A stretch of DNA of 64,000 nt, taken from Chloroflexota bacterium. Lineage in GTDB: Bacteria; Chloroflexota; Limnocylindria; P2-11E. Positions within the stretch are counted from its first letter, which is position 1. Every line of letters starts with the position of its first letter. This document shows positions 20,260-29,252 of the stretch, in pieces. Both the position numbers and the translations under genes were made by a program. The stretch lies in the NCBI GenBank assembly GCA_005881885.1, contig VBDX01000127.1, forward strand, positions 1 to 64,000, read 5' to 3'. The notes beneath the pieces were generated by a model. The model was not told the origin of the DNA. It saw only the letters and a list, made by a program, of their open reading frames with translations, and searched no databases.

Positions 20260-20622
20260 CTAGCCCGAGCGCTTCGCGGGACGGAGGCTACGGCCCCATT
20301 TCTCGATCGAGTCGATGATCGGCCGGAGGCTTCGGCCCTGTGGCGTGAGCTGGTAGTCGACGCGCGGCGGGATCTCGGCGTGGACCGTACGAGTGAGCAG
20401 ACCGAGCTGCTCGAGCTCCCGCAAACGGACCGTCAGCATCTTTGGGGAGGCCCCGGGGACCAGACGCTGCAGCTCGCCGAACCGCTTGGGCGTGTCCATC
20501 AAGTGATGAAGGACGATCAGCGTCCATTTGGCGCCGACGACCGCGAGCGCCTTCTCCACGGCGCAGCTCTCCGCGGCGGGGCTGGCGCGCAGCTCGGGCG
20601 GCGGATTCGCGATGGTGACCAC
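20260..20622 (-). CDS. HxlR family winged-helix transcriptional regulator
   Basis: ESCAVEKALAVVGAKWTLIVLHHLMDTPKRFGELQRLVPGASPKMLTVRLRELEQLGLLTRTVHAEIPPRVDYQLTPQGRSL. Confidence 0.93.
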   Translation of the reverse strand: MVTIANPPPELRASPAAESCAVEKALAVVGAKWTLIVLHHLMDTPKRFGELQRLVPGASPKMLTVRLRELEQLGLLTRTVHAEIPPRVDYQLTPQGRSLRPIIDSIEKWGRSLRPAKRSG

Positions 20623-20629
20623 CGCATCA

Positions 20630-20649
20630 TACTAACTTTTCGGTAAGTA
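20630..20649. promoter_or_regulatory. Candidate HxlR operator
   Basis: Imperfect dyad TACT-N12-AGTA (tactaacttttcggtaagta) in the HxlR/DoxX divergent intergenic region. Confidence 0.4.
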
Positions 20650-20720
20650 CTAGCCTTTGGGAAGTATCCGCGCCGGCGCGCTGTTGTTCCGGCGAACCCG
20701 CAGCGGGAGGGACTGTTCCG

Positions 20721-21236
20721 ATGAATGTGGATCTCGCGATATTCGTACTTCGCGTCGTGGTCGGTGGGGTGGTCGCGATGCACGGCTTCCTGAAGCTCGG
20801 TTGGGTCGGCAAAGGCGGCTCGATCGCCGGCGTCGCCGGGTGGTTCAATGGCATCGGCCTCCGCCCAGGGATCTTGTGGGCGGTCGTCGCCACGCTGGCC
20901 GAGGCCGGTGGCGGCACGCTCATGGTCCTCGGACTCGGCGGTCCGCTCGGACCCGGGGTCGTTGCCGGGGATCTCGTCGTCGTCGCCATCGTCGCGCACT
21001 GGTCACAGGGGTTCTGGGCCGGCGGCGGCAAGGTCGGCTGGGAGTTCCCGGTGCCGCTGGCGGCGGCCGCATTCGCGGTCGCGCTCATCGGCAACGGGGC
21101 CTGGTCGCTCGACCGGCTGCTTGGCCTCGCCTACCCGGACTGGCTTCTTGGAGCCTGGCTCGTGATCGTGCTGGTCGGCGCGGTGCTCGCGCTCGGCGCG
21201 CGCGCCATGTTCGCGCCGAAGCAGGCGGCTTCTTAG
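20721..21236 (+). CDS. DoxX family membrane protein
   Basis: FVLRVVVGGVVAMHGFLKLGWVGKGGSIAGVAGWFNGIGLRPGILWAVVATLAEAGGGTLMVLGLGGPLGPGVVAGDLVVVAI; divergent from HxlR. Confidence 0.88.
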   Translation: MNVDLAIFVLRVVVGGVVAMHGFLKLGWVGKGGSIAGVAGWFNGIGLRPGILWAVVATLAEAGGGTLMVLGLGGPLGPGVVAGDLVVVAIVAHWSQGFWAGGGKVGWEFPVPLAAAAFAVALIGNGAWSLDRLLGLAYPDWLLGAWLVIVLVGAVLALGARAMFAPKQAAS

Positions 21237-21254
21237 CCGAGAGGGCGCGCAATT

Positions 21255-21292
21255 CTTAAGCCGCGCTCAGGGCGCTCTTAAGCCGCTCTGAG
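21255..21292 (+). repeat. Direct repeat 2 x 16 bp with 22-bp period upstream of the G1 peptidase
   Basis: cttaagccgcgctcag (21255) and cttaagccgctctgag (21277), 14/16 identical. Confidence 0.7.
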
Positions 21293-21308
21293 CCCGGCGC
21301 GAGAGGCT

Positions 21309-22625
21309 ATGCGCATGTACGACTCGGATCCTGCGACCACCGCACCGCTGACCCCCACGCCGCCACCGCCGCCGAAGAAGACCGGGGGCCAGGGCGCGAT
21401 GCGCCTTCTGGCGATCGGCGTGCTGGCCTTCGCCTTCGCCGTTTTCACCGGGCGTCTCGACCTCGCGGGCGTCGTCTCGAGCGCGCGCGGTCTCGTCGCC
21501 CCGACTCCCGCCGCGCGCACCACGACGACAACGACGACGAACACCACCGGCACCGCCACCGTAACCGCGATCAAGGACGTCATCGAGCGCGCGAATCACG
21601 CGCAGGCGCGGGCCTTCGCCAAAAGCGACGACACGCTGATGCGCGACACCGCCACCGACTCGTACTACCAGGAGCTCGTGCAGACGAACCGCGATCTCGC
21701 GAGCGGCGGCGTCACGTCGATCACCCTTACGAACATCGCGTGGGGCGACGTCATCGTGAGCGGCACGATCGCCCAGGCGACCGCGTTCGAGACCTGGCGA
21801 TCCACCTACAACGACGGGTCGAACGACGAGCGTACCGACCGCAACGAGTACACCCTCACGCAGCTGTCGGGCGCATGGCGGATCTCCGCGGACGTGCAGC
21901 CCGATTCGCGGGTGATCGAGCCCGGAACAGGCACCTCACCGAGCGTCACGCAGCCGGGCACGCCCGCGGCGGCCCTGAGCCGCTCGAGCAACTGGTCCGG
22001 CTATGCCGCGACGGGCGGCGTCTTCACCTCGGTCACCGGCTCGTGGATCGTGCCGACGGTGACCAGCACGAGCATCGGTGCCGACGCGACGTGGGTCGGC
22101 ATCGGCGGCCTCTCGGGCCGCGACCTGCTACAAGCCGGTACGCAGGCGATGGTGAGCGCGGACGGCATGGTCGAGTACTCCGCCTGGACCGAGATGCTCC
22201 CGCAGACCTCGCACACCGTCCCGCTCGCAGTGCGCGCCGGCGACGCCGTCACGGCGACGCTCACCCAGAAGTCCGGCAACAGCTGGATCATCACGATCAA
22301 CAACGACACCACGAAAGCGAACTACAGCGTCACGGTGCAGTACAGCTCGTCCAACTCGTCCGCGGAGTGGATCCAGGAGGCACCGAGCGCCGGCCGCGGA
22401 CTCGTACCGCTCGATCAGTTCGGGACGCTGCGCGTCACCGCCGGCAGTGCGGTGCAGAACGGGAAGAGCCAAACGCTTGCGGAGCTCGGTGCGAGGGCGA
22501 TCACGATGATCAACGGGGCGGGGCAGGCGATCGCGCAGCCGTCGGTGCTCGGACATGACGGCAGCACCTTCACCGTCACGCGAACCGACGCGCCGAGCAC
22601 CAGCGGCCGGCGGGGCCGGCCTTAG
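21309..22625 (+). CDS. Membrane-anchored glutamic peptidase (G1/eqolisin family) with N-terminal NTF2/IMS-like domain
   Basis: N-terminal TM; SNWSGYAA..GSWIVPTV..ATWVGIGGLSGRDLLQAGT..AWTEMLP..AEWIQEAPS. Confidence 0.82.
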   Translation: MRMYDSDPATTAPLTPTPPPPPKKTGGQGAMRLLAIGVLAFAFAVFTGRLDLAGVVSSARGLVAPTPAARTTTTTTTNTTGTATVTAIKDVIERANHAQARAFAKSDDTLMRDTATDSYYQELVQTNRDLASGGVTSITLTNIAWGDVIVSGTIAQATAFETWRSTYNDGSNDERTDRNEYTLTQLSGAWRISADVQPDSRVIEPGTGTSPSVTQPGTPAAALSRSSNWSGYAATGGVFTSVTGSWIVPTVTSTSIGADATWVGIGGLSGRDLLQAGTQAMVSADGMVEYSAWTEMLPQTSHTVPLAVRAGDAVTATLTQKSGNSWIITINNDTTKANYSVTVQYSSSNSSAEWIQEAPSAGRGLVPLDQFGTLRVTAGSAVQNGKSQTLAELGARAITMINGAGQAIAQPSVLGHDGSTFTVTRTDAPSTSGRRGRP

Positions 22626-22927
22626 CCGAAGATCGCTTTAGCTCGGCGCTGCGCGCGCCGCGACAGCATCGCGACCGTCTCGGGGTCACCTTTTTCAACG
22701 GCCGACAGAAGGTCGTCGGCATATTCGCCCAGACGCTCGTGATCATCGGTGGAGGCCTCGTTGCCCGAGGTCGGATCGAGGGCCAGCCGCGCCGTCTCTC
22801 TGATCGCCATGGCCATGATCCGCGCGGCGTGCCAGGTCTCGCGGTCCACGCCTGCGCGGTCCCAGGGTCCGCCGGCCACCTGCTCCACGCCGGGCACTTT
22901 GCGCGCTGGCCGCGCGCTTGTGAACAC
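22622..22927 (-). CDS. Conserved hypothetical protein
   Basis: 101 aa, helical charged protein; plausible coding composition. Confidence 0.5.
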   Translation of the reverse strand: MFTSARPARKVPGVEQVAGGPWDRAGVDRETWHAARIMAMAIRETARLALDPTSGNEASTDDHERLGEYADDLLSAVEKGDPETVAMLSRRAQRRAKAIFG

Positions 22928-22993
22928 CGTACGGGATGGGAGATTTCGGCTACCCCGGATGGGGGACCTTCGTGGGCGCGCTACCTTGGTCCT

Positions 22994-23185
22994 ATGACGC
23001 GCGAAGGCAAGATCCTCGATCCGGTCTGCGACATGGTCGTGGATGTCGCGGAGCAGCGAGAGCAGGGCCTGACGCTCGAACGCCCCGAGCGCGAATACGC
23101 GTTCTGCGGGCCGGGATGTCTCGAACGGTTTGCAAAGGATCCGAAACGCTACATCGGCAAGGTGGAGCGCTGGCTCGCCGCCTAG
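22994..23185 (+). CDS. YHS-domain protein
   Basis: ILDPVCDMVVD..REYAFCGPGCLERFAKDPKRYIG. Confidence 0.85.
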   Translation: MTREGKILDPVCDMVVDVAEQREQGLTLERPEREYAFCGPGCLERFAKDPKRYIGKVERWLAA

Positions 23186-24414
23186 CGCAAGTCCCCGGGC
23201 GACCCTTGGTCCACCTTCCTGATCTTCGCGGTGAAGACACCGTTCGCATCCTGCGCGCTGATCGTGTAGCCGCCGCGAGCGCGCGTCGGTGGCACGCCGT
23301 CGAAGTTCGAGCCGAACGGTGAGATGACCATCGGCCAGCTTTCGCTGCCGCGCGGGCCGCTGATCGTCACCGTGACCGTCGTCGCGGGCGCGAATCCGTA
23401 GAGGAGGTAGCTCTCGGGCGCGACCGCGATGAGCCCCGGCGCCTGCGGGACGGCCTCGCGCATCCGCTCGGCGAGGCCGGAAACGAACTCGGGGAACGGG
23501 CGGCCGGTGAGCGAGGCGTACGCCTGGGCCACGTTTTGGCCACGCCTCATCCGCTCGTAGAGGAGCGCGATGGGCGCATCCCCGCCGATATCCTCGCGCA
23601 GGAGCTCGACCACACGTGCGGCCTCCTGGTATTTGAAATAGCCCGCCCAGTCAGTGAGCGCGTTCCAGGCGAGCTGCGATACGAGCGCGTTGAGCGGGAT
23701 GAGCGTGCCGGTCTGGGCCATCGACGCGGCTTCGTAGCGGACCCGAACGAGCCGCCAGTCGCTGCCGGGAACGAGCGCCTCCGCAAGACGCGCTTGGCCC
23801 TCATTCAGCCAGGCCGGGACGAGGTCGCACCGCGGCGCGCAGGCGTCGAGGGTGAGAAGGTGCGTGAGCTCGTGTCGGATCGCGGCGATCGGCCGGCGAT
23901 CGCGAACGGCTTCCCAGTTGACCGCGATCAGCCGCAACGATGGTTCGAAGAAGGACACCGAGTTATCGGCGACGAAGGTCGCGGTCGCCTTTCCGTACCC
24001 AAAGATGCGGACGAACCCGTCCGTGTAACCGGGGGTGCTGGCGAAGACGTAGATCACGGGGCGGCCGACGAACGATCGGGCGAATTCGCGCTCGACCGCG
24101 GGGATGTCCGATGCGACCGCGCTCGCGACGACCGCCTCGTCGTCTCGAGAAAGCGACGTCTCGATCCGGAGGTCCGCCGCGCCGGGGACGAGCGCGAACT
24201 CGATGCCTCCGACCTCACGCGTCACGCGAGGGGGCGGCTCCGGGCGTACCGTCGGCGGGAACAATGATGGCATGGTTACCGCGCTGGGCTCGGCGCTGGC
24301 CGTGGCGAGCAAGCGTGCGACCGGCGGCGGCGATGTCGGTGCGTCACGGTCCACCGGCCGCGGCGCGCACGCGGTCAGGGCCGCGAGCGCGATCGCCAGG
24401 ACGCGCGTCCTCAT
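23182..24414 (-). CDS. Lipoprotein with gluzincin metallopeptidase (peptidase MA-like) domain
   Basis: Lipobox ALTACAP; RHELTHLLTLD (HExxH) and downstream WLNEGQA. Confidence 0.8.
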   Translation of the reverse strand: MRTRVLAIALAALTACAPRPVDRDAPTSPPPVARLLATASAEPSAVTMPSLFPPTVRPEPPPRVTREVGGIEFALVPGAADLRIETSLSRDDEAVVASAVASDIPAVEREFARSFVGRPVIYVFASTPGYTDGFVRIFGYGKATATFVADNSVSFFEPSLRLIAVNWEAVRDRRPIAAIRHELTHLLTLDACAPRCDLVPAWLNEGQARLAEALVPGSDWRLVRVRYEAASMAQTGTLIPLNALVSQLAWNALTDWAGYFKYQEAARVVELLREDIGGDAPIALLYERMRRGQNVAQAYASLTGRPFPEFVSGLAERMREAVPQAPGLIAVAPESYLLYGFAPATTVTVTISGPRGSESWPMVISPFGSNFDGVPPTRARGGYTISAQDANGVFTAKIRKVDQGSPGDLR

Positions 24415-24498
24415 CAGAGGAAGCCTACCGATGAGCCGGTCGGGTGGTCCGGATTTTGCGGTTGCTGACCGAAAAGAGATACGACCTGGAGGGTACTT

Positions 24499-24672
24499 AT
24501 GCCACCGCGTGGTGTGAAGAGCGCGAAGCGCAAGCGGCAGTACGAGCACATCAAGCGCAGCGAGACCGCACGCGGACTTTCGAATAAGGTCGCGGAGCGC
24601 ATCGCCGCCGCCACGACCAATAAGACTCGTCGCGCCAAGGGCGAGACGAAGGGCTCCCGCACGAGCTCCTAA
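24499..24672 (+). CDS. Small basic protein (57 aa)
   Basis: Manual translation MPPRGVKSAKRKRQYEHIKRSETARGLSNKVAERIAAATTNKTRRAKGETKGSRTSS*, RBS gagggt; missed by the 60-aa cutoff. Confidence 0.65.
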   Translation: MPPRGVKSAKRKRQYEHIKRSETARGLSNKVAERIAAATTNKTRRAKGETKGSRTSS

Positions 24673-24779
24673 CGCAGGCGCGCAGCGATAGCAGTCGCCG
24701 AGCGGGGCTAACGATCCCTGGCGCGCAACAGGCGCGCGAGCGGACTCAGGTGCGCAGGGACCAGGACCGGGTCGTTGAT

Positions 24780-24995
24780 CTAACTGGTGGTTTCGGTGAC
24801 GCCAGGCCGTCGCGAGCGGCGAACGAGCTGCTCGAGAGCGATGCCCCCGGTTGCTATCCATTGATGAGGCGTGTCCGGCTCTTCGGTGCCGCAGTAGGCC
24901 CATCCACCGCGGTGGACGGTCAAGCCGCCCTCACGAATGGTCTGCCCGTGCTGGTGGGTCTTGGCGACGCATTCGTAGCGGATGACGTCAGGCAT
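24780..24995 (-). CDS. Hypothetical small protein (71 aa)
   Basis: MPDVIRYECVAKTHQHGQTIREGGLTVHRGGWAYCGTEEPDTPHQWIATGGIALEQLVRRSRRPGVTETTS. Confidence 0.6.
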   Translation of the reverse strand: MPDVIRYECVAKTHQHGQTIREGGLTVHRGGWAYCGTEEPDTPHQWIATGGIALEQLVRRSRRPGVTETTS

Positions 24996-25068
24996 CCCGA
25001 AGGCACCTCCCCGCGCAGAGCGTCTGACACAGACATAACGCGTGCGGGCCTCGGTCGTTCGGGTGCCC

Positions 25069-27114
25069 TCAGACCGGTCGGCGTGTCGCAAGGCGGGCGA
25101 GCAAGCGCGGTGTGCCCTGGAGTGCCACAGCGATCACGAAGAGTGTGAGCCCGGCGATGTCCGCGAGGAGACCCGGGGCGACGAGCAGCACGCCGCCGAG
25201 GACGAGCAGCGCGCGTTCGATGAGGCTCGTCGGCCGTAGCAGATATCCGCCCACGCCGGCGACGAGCGCCGTGATCCCGATGGCCGCGGAGACCGACGCG
25301 AGGAGCGCCTCGGGGATCGTGACACCGGTCCAGAGGATCGCGAGACCGTCCGGTTGCGTGAACATGAAGGGCACGAGGAAGCAGGGGAGCGCGTATTTCC
25401 AGGTCAGCATCATCGTCTTGTACGGGTTTCCGCCGGTGATCGCAGCGGCCGCGAACGGCGAGAGCGCGACCGGCGGCGACACCTCCGACAGCACCGCGTA
25501 GTAGAAGACGAACATGTGCGCCGCCGGCGCGGGAACGCCCAGCGTGATCAGCGCCGGCACCACCGTGGGCACCGCGACCAGATAGGTCGCGGTGATCGGA
25601 AGAGAGAGGCCGAGCACCCAGAGGACGATCCCCGACACTACGAGTGTCGCGACGAGGTTCCCGAAGCCGAGCGAGAGGATGAGGCTCGAGATCTTGAGGC
25701 CCAGCCCGGTCTGGAGAAGGATCCCTACGGCGATTCCGGCGACTGCCGTCGTCGCGGCGACCGAGAGCACCTGCTTCGTGCCGCCGGCCAGCGCCCGAAT
25801 GAGCTTGGGTGGAGTGAGCGACGTCTCCGTGCGGATGTAGGAGACGAGGATCGCGACGATGATCGACCAGAAGATCGCGGTGATCGTCGATAACCCCGCG
25901 ACGAGGAAGACGATGATCGCGAAGAGCGACGTGTACTGGTACCAGTAGCGCTTCGTGAGCTCCCAGAACCCCGGTGCGTCGAGCGCGATATCCCGCGCGC
26001 CGAGGCGGCGCGCGTCGACCTCGATCATCAGCAGGATGCCGAGGTAATAGAGGATCGTCGGCATCATGGCCATGATCACGACCTGCAGGTAGCTGATCCC
26101 AAGGATCTCGGCCATCAGGAATGCCGCCGGTCCGAGCACCGGGGGCGAGATCACGGCACCGATACCGCCCGCCGAGAGGATGGCGCCGCTCGACTCTCGA
26201 TCATGCCCGGCGCGTTTCAGCATCGGGTACGTGATCGAGCCGAGCGTGACCGTCGTCGCTACCCCCGATCCCGAGACGGTGCCGAGCAGGAATGACGCGA
26301 TCGTCACGGTCCGCGCCGCGCCCGTGGGGCGCCGGCCGGTCAGCGCGAACGCGAGGTCGACGTAGAACTTGCCGGCGCCGGTGTATTCGAGGATGGCGCC
26401 GTAGATCGTGAACAGGATGATGAACGTCGCCGCGACCTGAAGCGGGGTGCCGAGCATGCCGTCGAGTCCGAGGTACTGGTTCGAGACGATGTCGTCGAGG
26501 TCCTTCGGCGGGCCGCGGAAGGGCCCGGGCATGAAATCGGCGAAGTACGCGTAGGCGATCGCCGCCAGACCGATCGCCGGCAGGTGCCAGCCGATCGTCC
26601 GTCGCCCAGCCTCGAGGACGGTGACGATGGCGACGACGCCGAACACGAAGTCGGTCTGATTGGGGCTGTTGACGCGGTAGATGACGGTCTCGAAGTTCAG
26701 GAAGACGTACGCGGTGATCGCGATCGACGCGGCAACAAGGACCAGGTCGACGACGTTCACGCTCTTGATGAAGCGGGGATGCATGGGGTAGAGGAGGAAG
26801 GTCAGGATGAGGATCGAGGTGAGGAAGATCATCACGTAGATCTGCGGCGTGGTGATGGTCTGCCCGAGGATGCGGAACGAGGGCACGAGCACGACGTTGG
26901 TCATCGGGATCTCGGCGCCCGCCGCGGCGTAGTACAGGGCGAAGAGCGTCGTGGCGACGGAGAGCGCCGTGACGACGCCGTCCCAGAGGCCGCTGAACGT
27001 CCGGGTCTTCGCCTCGGACTCGAACTGCTCGATGAGCTCCTTGGTCTTGTCCTCGGCGAGGACCGCGTCCAGATCCGGACGCGCGATGATCTCGGGCTCG
27101 GGCCGTTCGCTCAG
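25069..27114 (-). CDS. TRAP transporter 4TM/12TM fused permease (TAXI type)
   Basis: Very hydrophobic, GTVSGSGVATTVTLGSITYPMLKRAGHDRESSGAILSAGGIGAVISPPVLGPAAF; probable CTG start 27114. Confidence 0.92.
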   Translation of the reverse strand: MSERPEPEIIARPDLDAVLAEDKTKELIEQFESEAKTRTFSGLWDGVVTALSVATTLFALYYAAAGAEIPMTNVVLVPSFRILGQTITTPQIYVMIFLTSILILTFLLYPMHPRFIKSVNVVDLVLVAASIAITAYVFLNFETVIYRVNSPNQTDFVFGVVAIVTVLEAGRRTIGWHLPAIGLAAIAYAYFADFMPGPFRGPPKDLDDIVSNQYLGLDGMLGTPLQVAATFIILFTIYGAILEYTGAGKFYVDLAFALTGRRPTGAARTVTIASFLLGTVSGSGVATTVTLGSITYPMLKRAGHDRESSGAILSAGGIGAVISPPVLGPAAFLMAEILGISYLQVVIMAMMPTILYYLGILLMIEVDARRLGARDIALDAPGFWELTKRYWYQYTSLFAIIVFLVAGLSTITAIFWSIIVAILVSYIRTETSLTPPKLIRALAGGTKQVLSVAATTAVAGIAVGILLQTGLGLKISSLILSLGFGNLVATLVVSGIVLWVLGLSLPITATYLVAVPTVVPALITLGVPAPAAHMFVFYYAVLSEVSPPVALSPFAAAAITGGNPYKTMMLTWKYALPCFLVPFMFTQPDGLAILWTGVTIPEALLASVSAAIGITALVAGVGGYLLRPTSLIERALLVLGGVLLVAPGLLADIAGLTLFVIAVALQGTPRLLARLATRRPV

Positions 27115-27569
27115 CGCACGCCCTCGAGGACGGCGACCAGCCACGGCCGGTCCTGAGCGCGCACACGAACGACCGTCTCCCCGAAGCGCGGCCTGAGATC
27201 CAACCTCCACCGCGACGTCGAGAAGGCCTGCTCGCCGGCGGCTGTGATGCGGACGACGAGCTCGGGATCCATGACGACGGTCGCGGGGGATTCCTCCATC
27301 CAGAGCCCGTTCGCCTCCTGCGCCGGCTCGCCCTTCCAGCCGAAGTACTCGACCGAGCGGACGTCCGGCGACCGGACGCGCTCGATTCGCAGTCCGGTGC
27401 CGGCGCGAGTCAGCTCCTCATAGACCGGCACCTGATAGATCGACTGGCGGTACGAGTAGGTGAGCGACTCGTCGCGGTCGAGCGCGGCCACGAACTCTGT
27501 CATCCCGTCGTCGACGCTGAGGACAGCGACGGGGGTGGCGAGCGCCACCCCCAGCGAGGTCACGATCAC
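27111..27569 (-). CDS. DUF1850 domain protein
   Basis: LTYSYRQSIYQVPVYEELTRAGTGLRIERVRSPDVRSVEYFGW; lies between TAXI binding protein and fused permease. Confidence 0.8.
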   Translation of the reverse strand: MIVTSLGVALATPVAVLSVDDGMTEFVAALDRDESLTYSYRQSIYQVPVYEELTRAGTGLRIERVRSPDVRSVEYFGWKGEPAQEANGLWMEESPATVVMDPELVVRITAAGEQAFSTSRWRLDLRPRFGETVVRVRAQDRPWLVAVLEGVR

Positions 27570-27591
27570 GGCGATCAGCGCGACGAGAGCG

Positions 27592-28599
27592 CTATTTCTT
27601 CCACGCGTTCTTGGACTTGTAATAGTCGATCGCTCCCTGGTGGAAGTCGATCGGGGAGCCCACGGTCGCGCTCTCGAGCACGAGGTCCTTCGCGGCGACG
27701 TGGACCTTCACCAGATCGTCCTTGTTGTCGAACATCGTCGCCAGGATCGCTTGAGCGAGCGCGGGATCGAAGTTCGAAGGCACGACGAGAAGGTTCGCGA
27801 CGCCGGATACCGTCACGTCCGCGGCGGTGTTGTACGTGGTCTTCGGAACCTTGAACGAGAAGTAGAAGGGGCCGTACTTATCGGCCATCTTCTTGATGCT
27901 GTCGGTAAGGTCCAGAAGCTTGATCTTCGTCGCGGTCGACAGGTCGAGCACTGCCGGGACCGGCAAGCCGCCGCTGAAGAAGAACGCATCGATCTTGCTG
28001 TCGCGGAGCGCATTCGCCGAGTCCTGGGCCCCGAGGCGCTCGCGCGAGATGTCCTTCGCTGGGTCCAAACCATAGGCCTCGAGCGTGCGGTTCGCGATGA
28101 CCTCGGTGCCGCTCCCAGCGGTCCCCATCGAGACGCGCTTGCCCTTGAGCTCGGTGACGGCGTTGATCCCGCCGCCGTCCTTGACGACGAGATGAGTCGC
28201 GTTCGAGTAGAGGACGGCGAGGGCCTTCGCATCCACCTTCTTCTCGGGCGGCGCGAAGGTGTTGGTGCCGTTCACCGCGTCGAAGAGCGTGTCCGAGAGA
28301 GTGAAAGCGAGGTCGGCCTTGCCGTCGCGGATGAGCTTCATGTTGTCGACCGACGCGGTCGTCGACTGTGCGCTCGCGGCCGTCCCGAGCCTCTTGTTGA
28401 GCAGCTCGGCGAGTCCCGCGCCGTAGACGATGTACACCGCGCCGGTGCCGCCGGTGACGATGTTCAGCGTCTTTCCGGTGAAGCTCGGCGTGCCGGTCGC
28501 GACAGGCGTCGCGGACGATGTCGCCCGCGGCGCGTTGCACGCGGCGGCGACCAGCAGCGTCGCCAGGAATGGCGCAAGAATGCGAGTGGCCCCTCTCAT
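27592..28599 (-). CDS. TAXI family TRAP transporter solute-binding lipoprotein
   Basis: Lipobox LVAACNA; LNIVTGGTGAVYIVYGAGLAELLNKRL..KGKRVSMGTAGSGTEVIANRTLEAYGL. Confidence 0.92.
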   Translation of the reverse strand: MRGATRILAPFLATLLVAAACNAPRATSSATPVATGTPSFTGKTLNIVTGGTGAVYIVYGAGLAELLNKRLGTAASAQSTTASVDNMKLIRDGKADLAFTLSDTLFDAVNGTNTFAPPEKKVDAKALAVLYSNATHLVVKDGGGINAVTELKGKRVSMGTAGSGTEVIANRTLEAYGLDPAKDISRERLGAQDSANALRDSKIDAFFFSGGLPVPAVLDLSTATKIKLLDLTDSIKKMADKYGPFYFSFKVPKTTYNTAADVTVSGVANLLVVPSNFDPALAQAILATMFDNKDDLVKVHVAAKDLVLESATVGSPIDFHQGAIDYYKSKNAWKK

Positions 28600-28700
28600 A
28601 CACACCTCCCCGAAGACGCGAGGAGTCTACGTCGCCTAGGAGTCCGCGACCGCGAGCTCGCTCGCGAGCGCGGCGACGATGGCGACGACGAGCGAAGCGA

Positions 28701-29135
28701 CTATGCGGTTCGCGGCCTCTTTAGCCGCAGCGCGCGCCGGGCCTCGGCGGCCGACAGCCGGCGTCTCTCATCGTCCGTCTCGGCCACGAGCGGCGGAAGC
28801 GGGACCGGTTGCCCGCGTTCGTCGGTGGCGACGAACACGAGATAGGCCGAGGCCACGTGCACCACGTTCCCGGTCAGCATGTCCTCCGCCTCGACACGCA
28901 CGCCGATCTCCATGCTCGTCCGGCCGACGTGGTTCACCGACGCCTTTGCCGTGACCAGATGTCCGACGTAGACCGGCGCGAGGAACGAGAGCTCATCGAT
29001 GCGCGCGGTCACGACCCGCGCGCGGGCGTGACGCGTCGCGGCGGCGCCGGCGACCTCGTCGATGAGCTTCATGACCTCGCCGCCGTGCACGTTCCCGTAC
29101 GGGTTCGCGTCGGACGGGAGCATCGTGCGCGACAT
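28701..29135 (-). CDS. Acyl-CoA thioesterase (hotdog fold)
   Basis: MLPSDANPYGNVHGGEVMKLIDEVAGAAATRHA..DELSFLAPVYVGHLVTAKASVNHVGRTSMEIGVRVEAED. Confidence 0.9.
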   Translation of the reverse strand: MSRTMLPSDANPYGNVHGGEVMKLIDEVAGAAATRHARARVVTARIDELSFLAPVYVGHLVTAKASVNHVGRTSMEIGVRVEAEDMLTGNVVHVASAYLVFVATDERGQPVPLPPLVAETDDERRRLSAAEARRALRLKRPRTA

Positions 29136-29252
29136 GACGGTCTTCGAGATGGCGACGGTCTTTGGCGCCCCGGCAGCAGGTCCAGGCACGCGGGGATTCT
29201 GGCATCGGTCTTGTGACTCCGTCCTTCGGACCCCGGCTAGCATCCGCTCGAC

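Noticed and set aside
25112-25893. Plus-strand ORFs inside the TRAP permease
   Set aside because: Antisense to the conserved permease; no independent coding evidence
28636-28720. Hydrophobic minus-strand mini-frame ..IVASLVVAIVAALASELAVADS*
   Set aside because: No start codon or RBS; overlaps the thioesterase 3' end; Val/Ala bias is expected from GC-rich sequence
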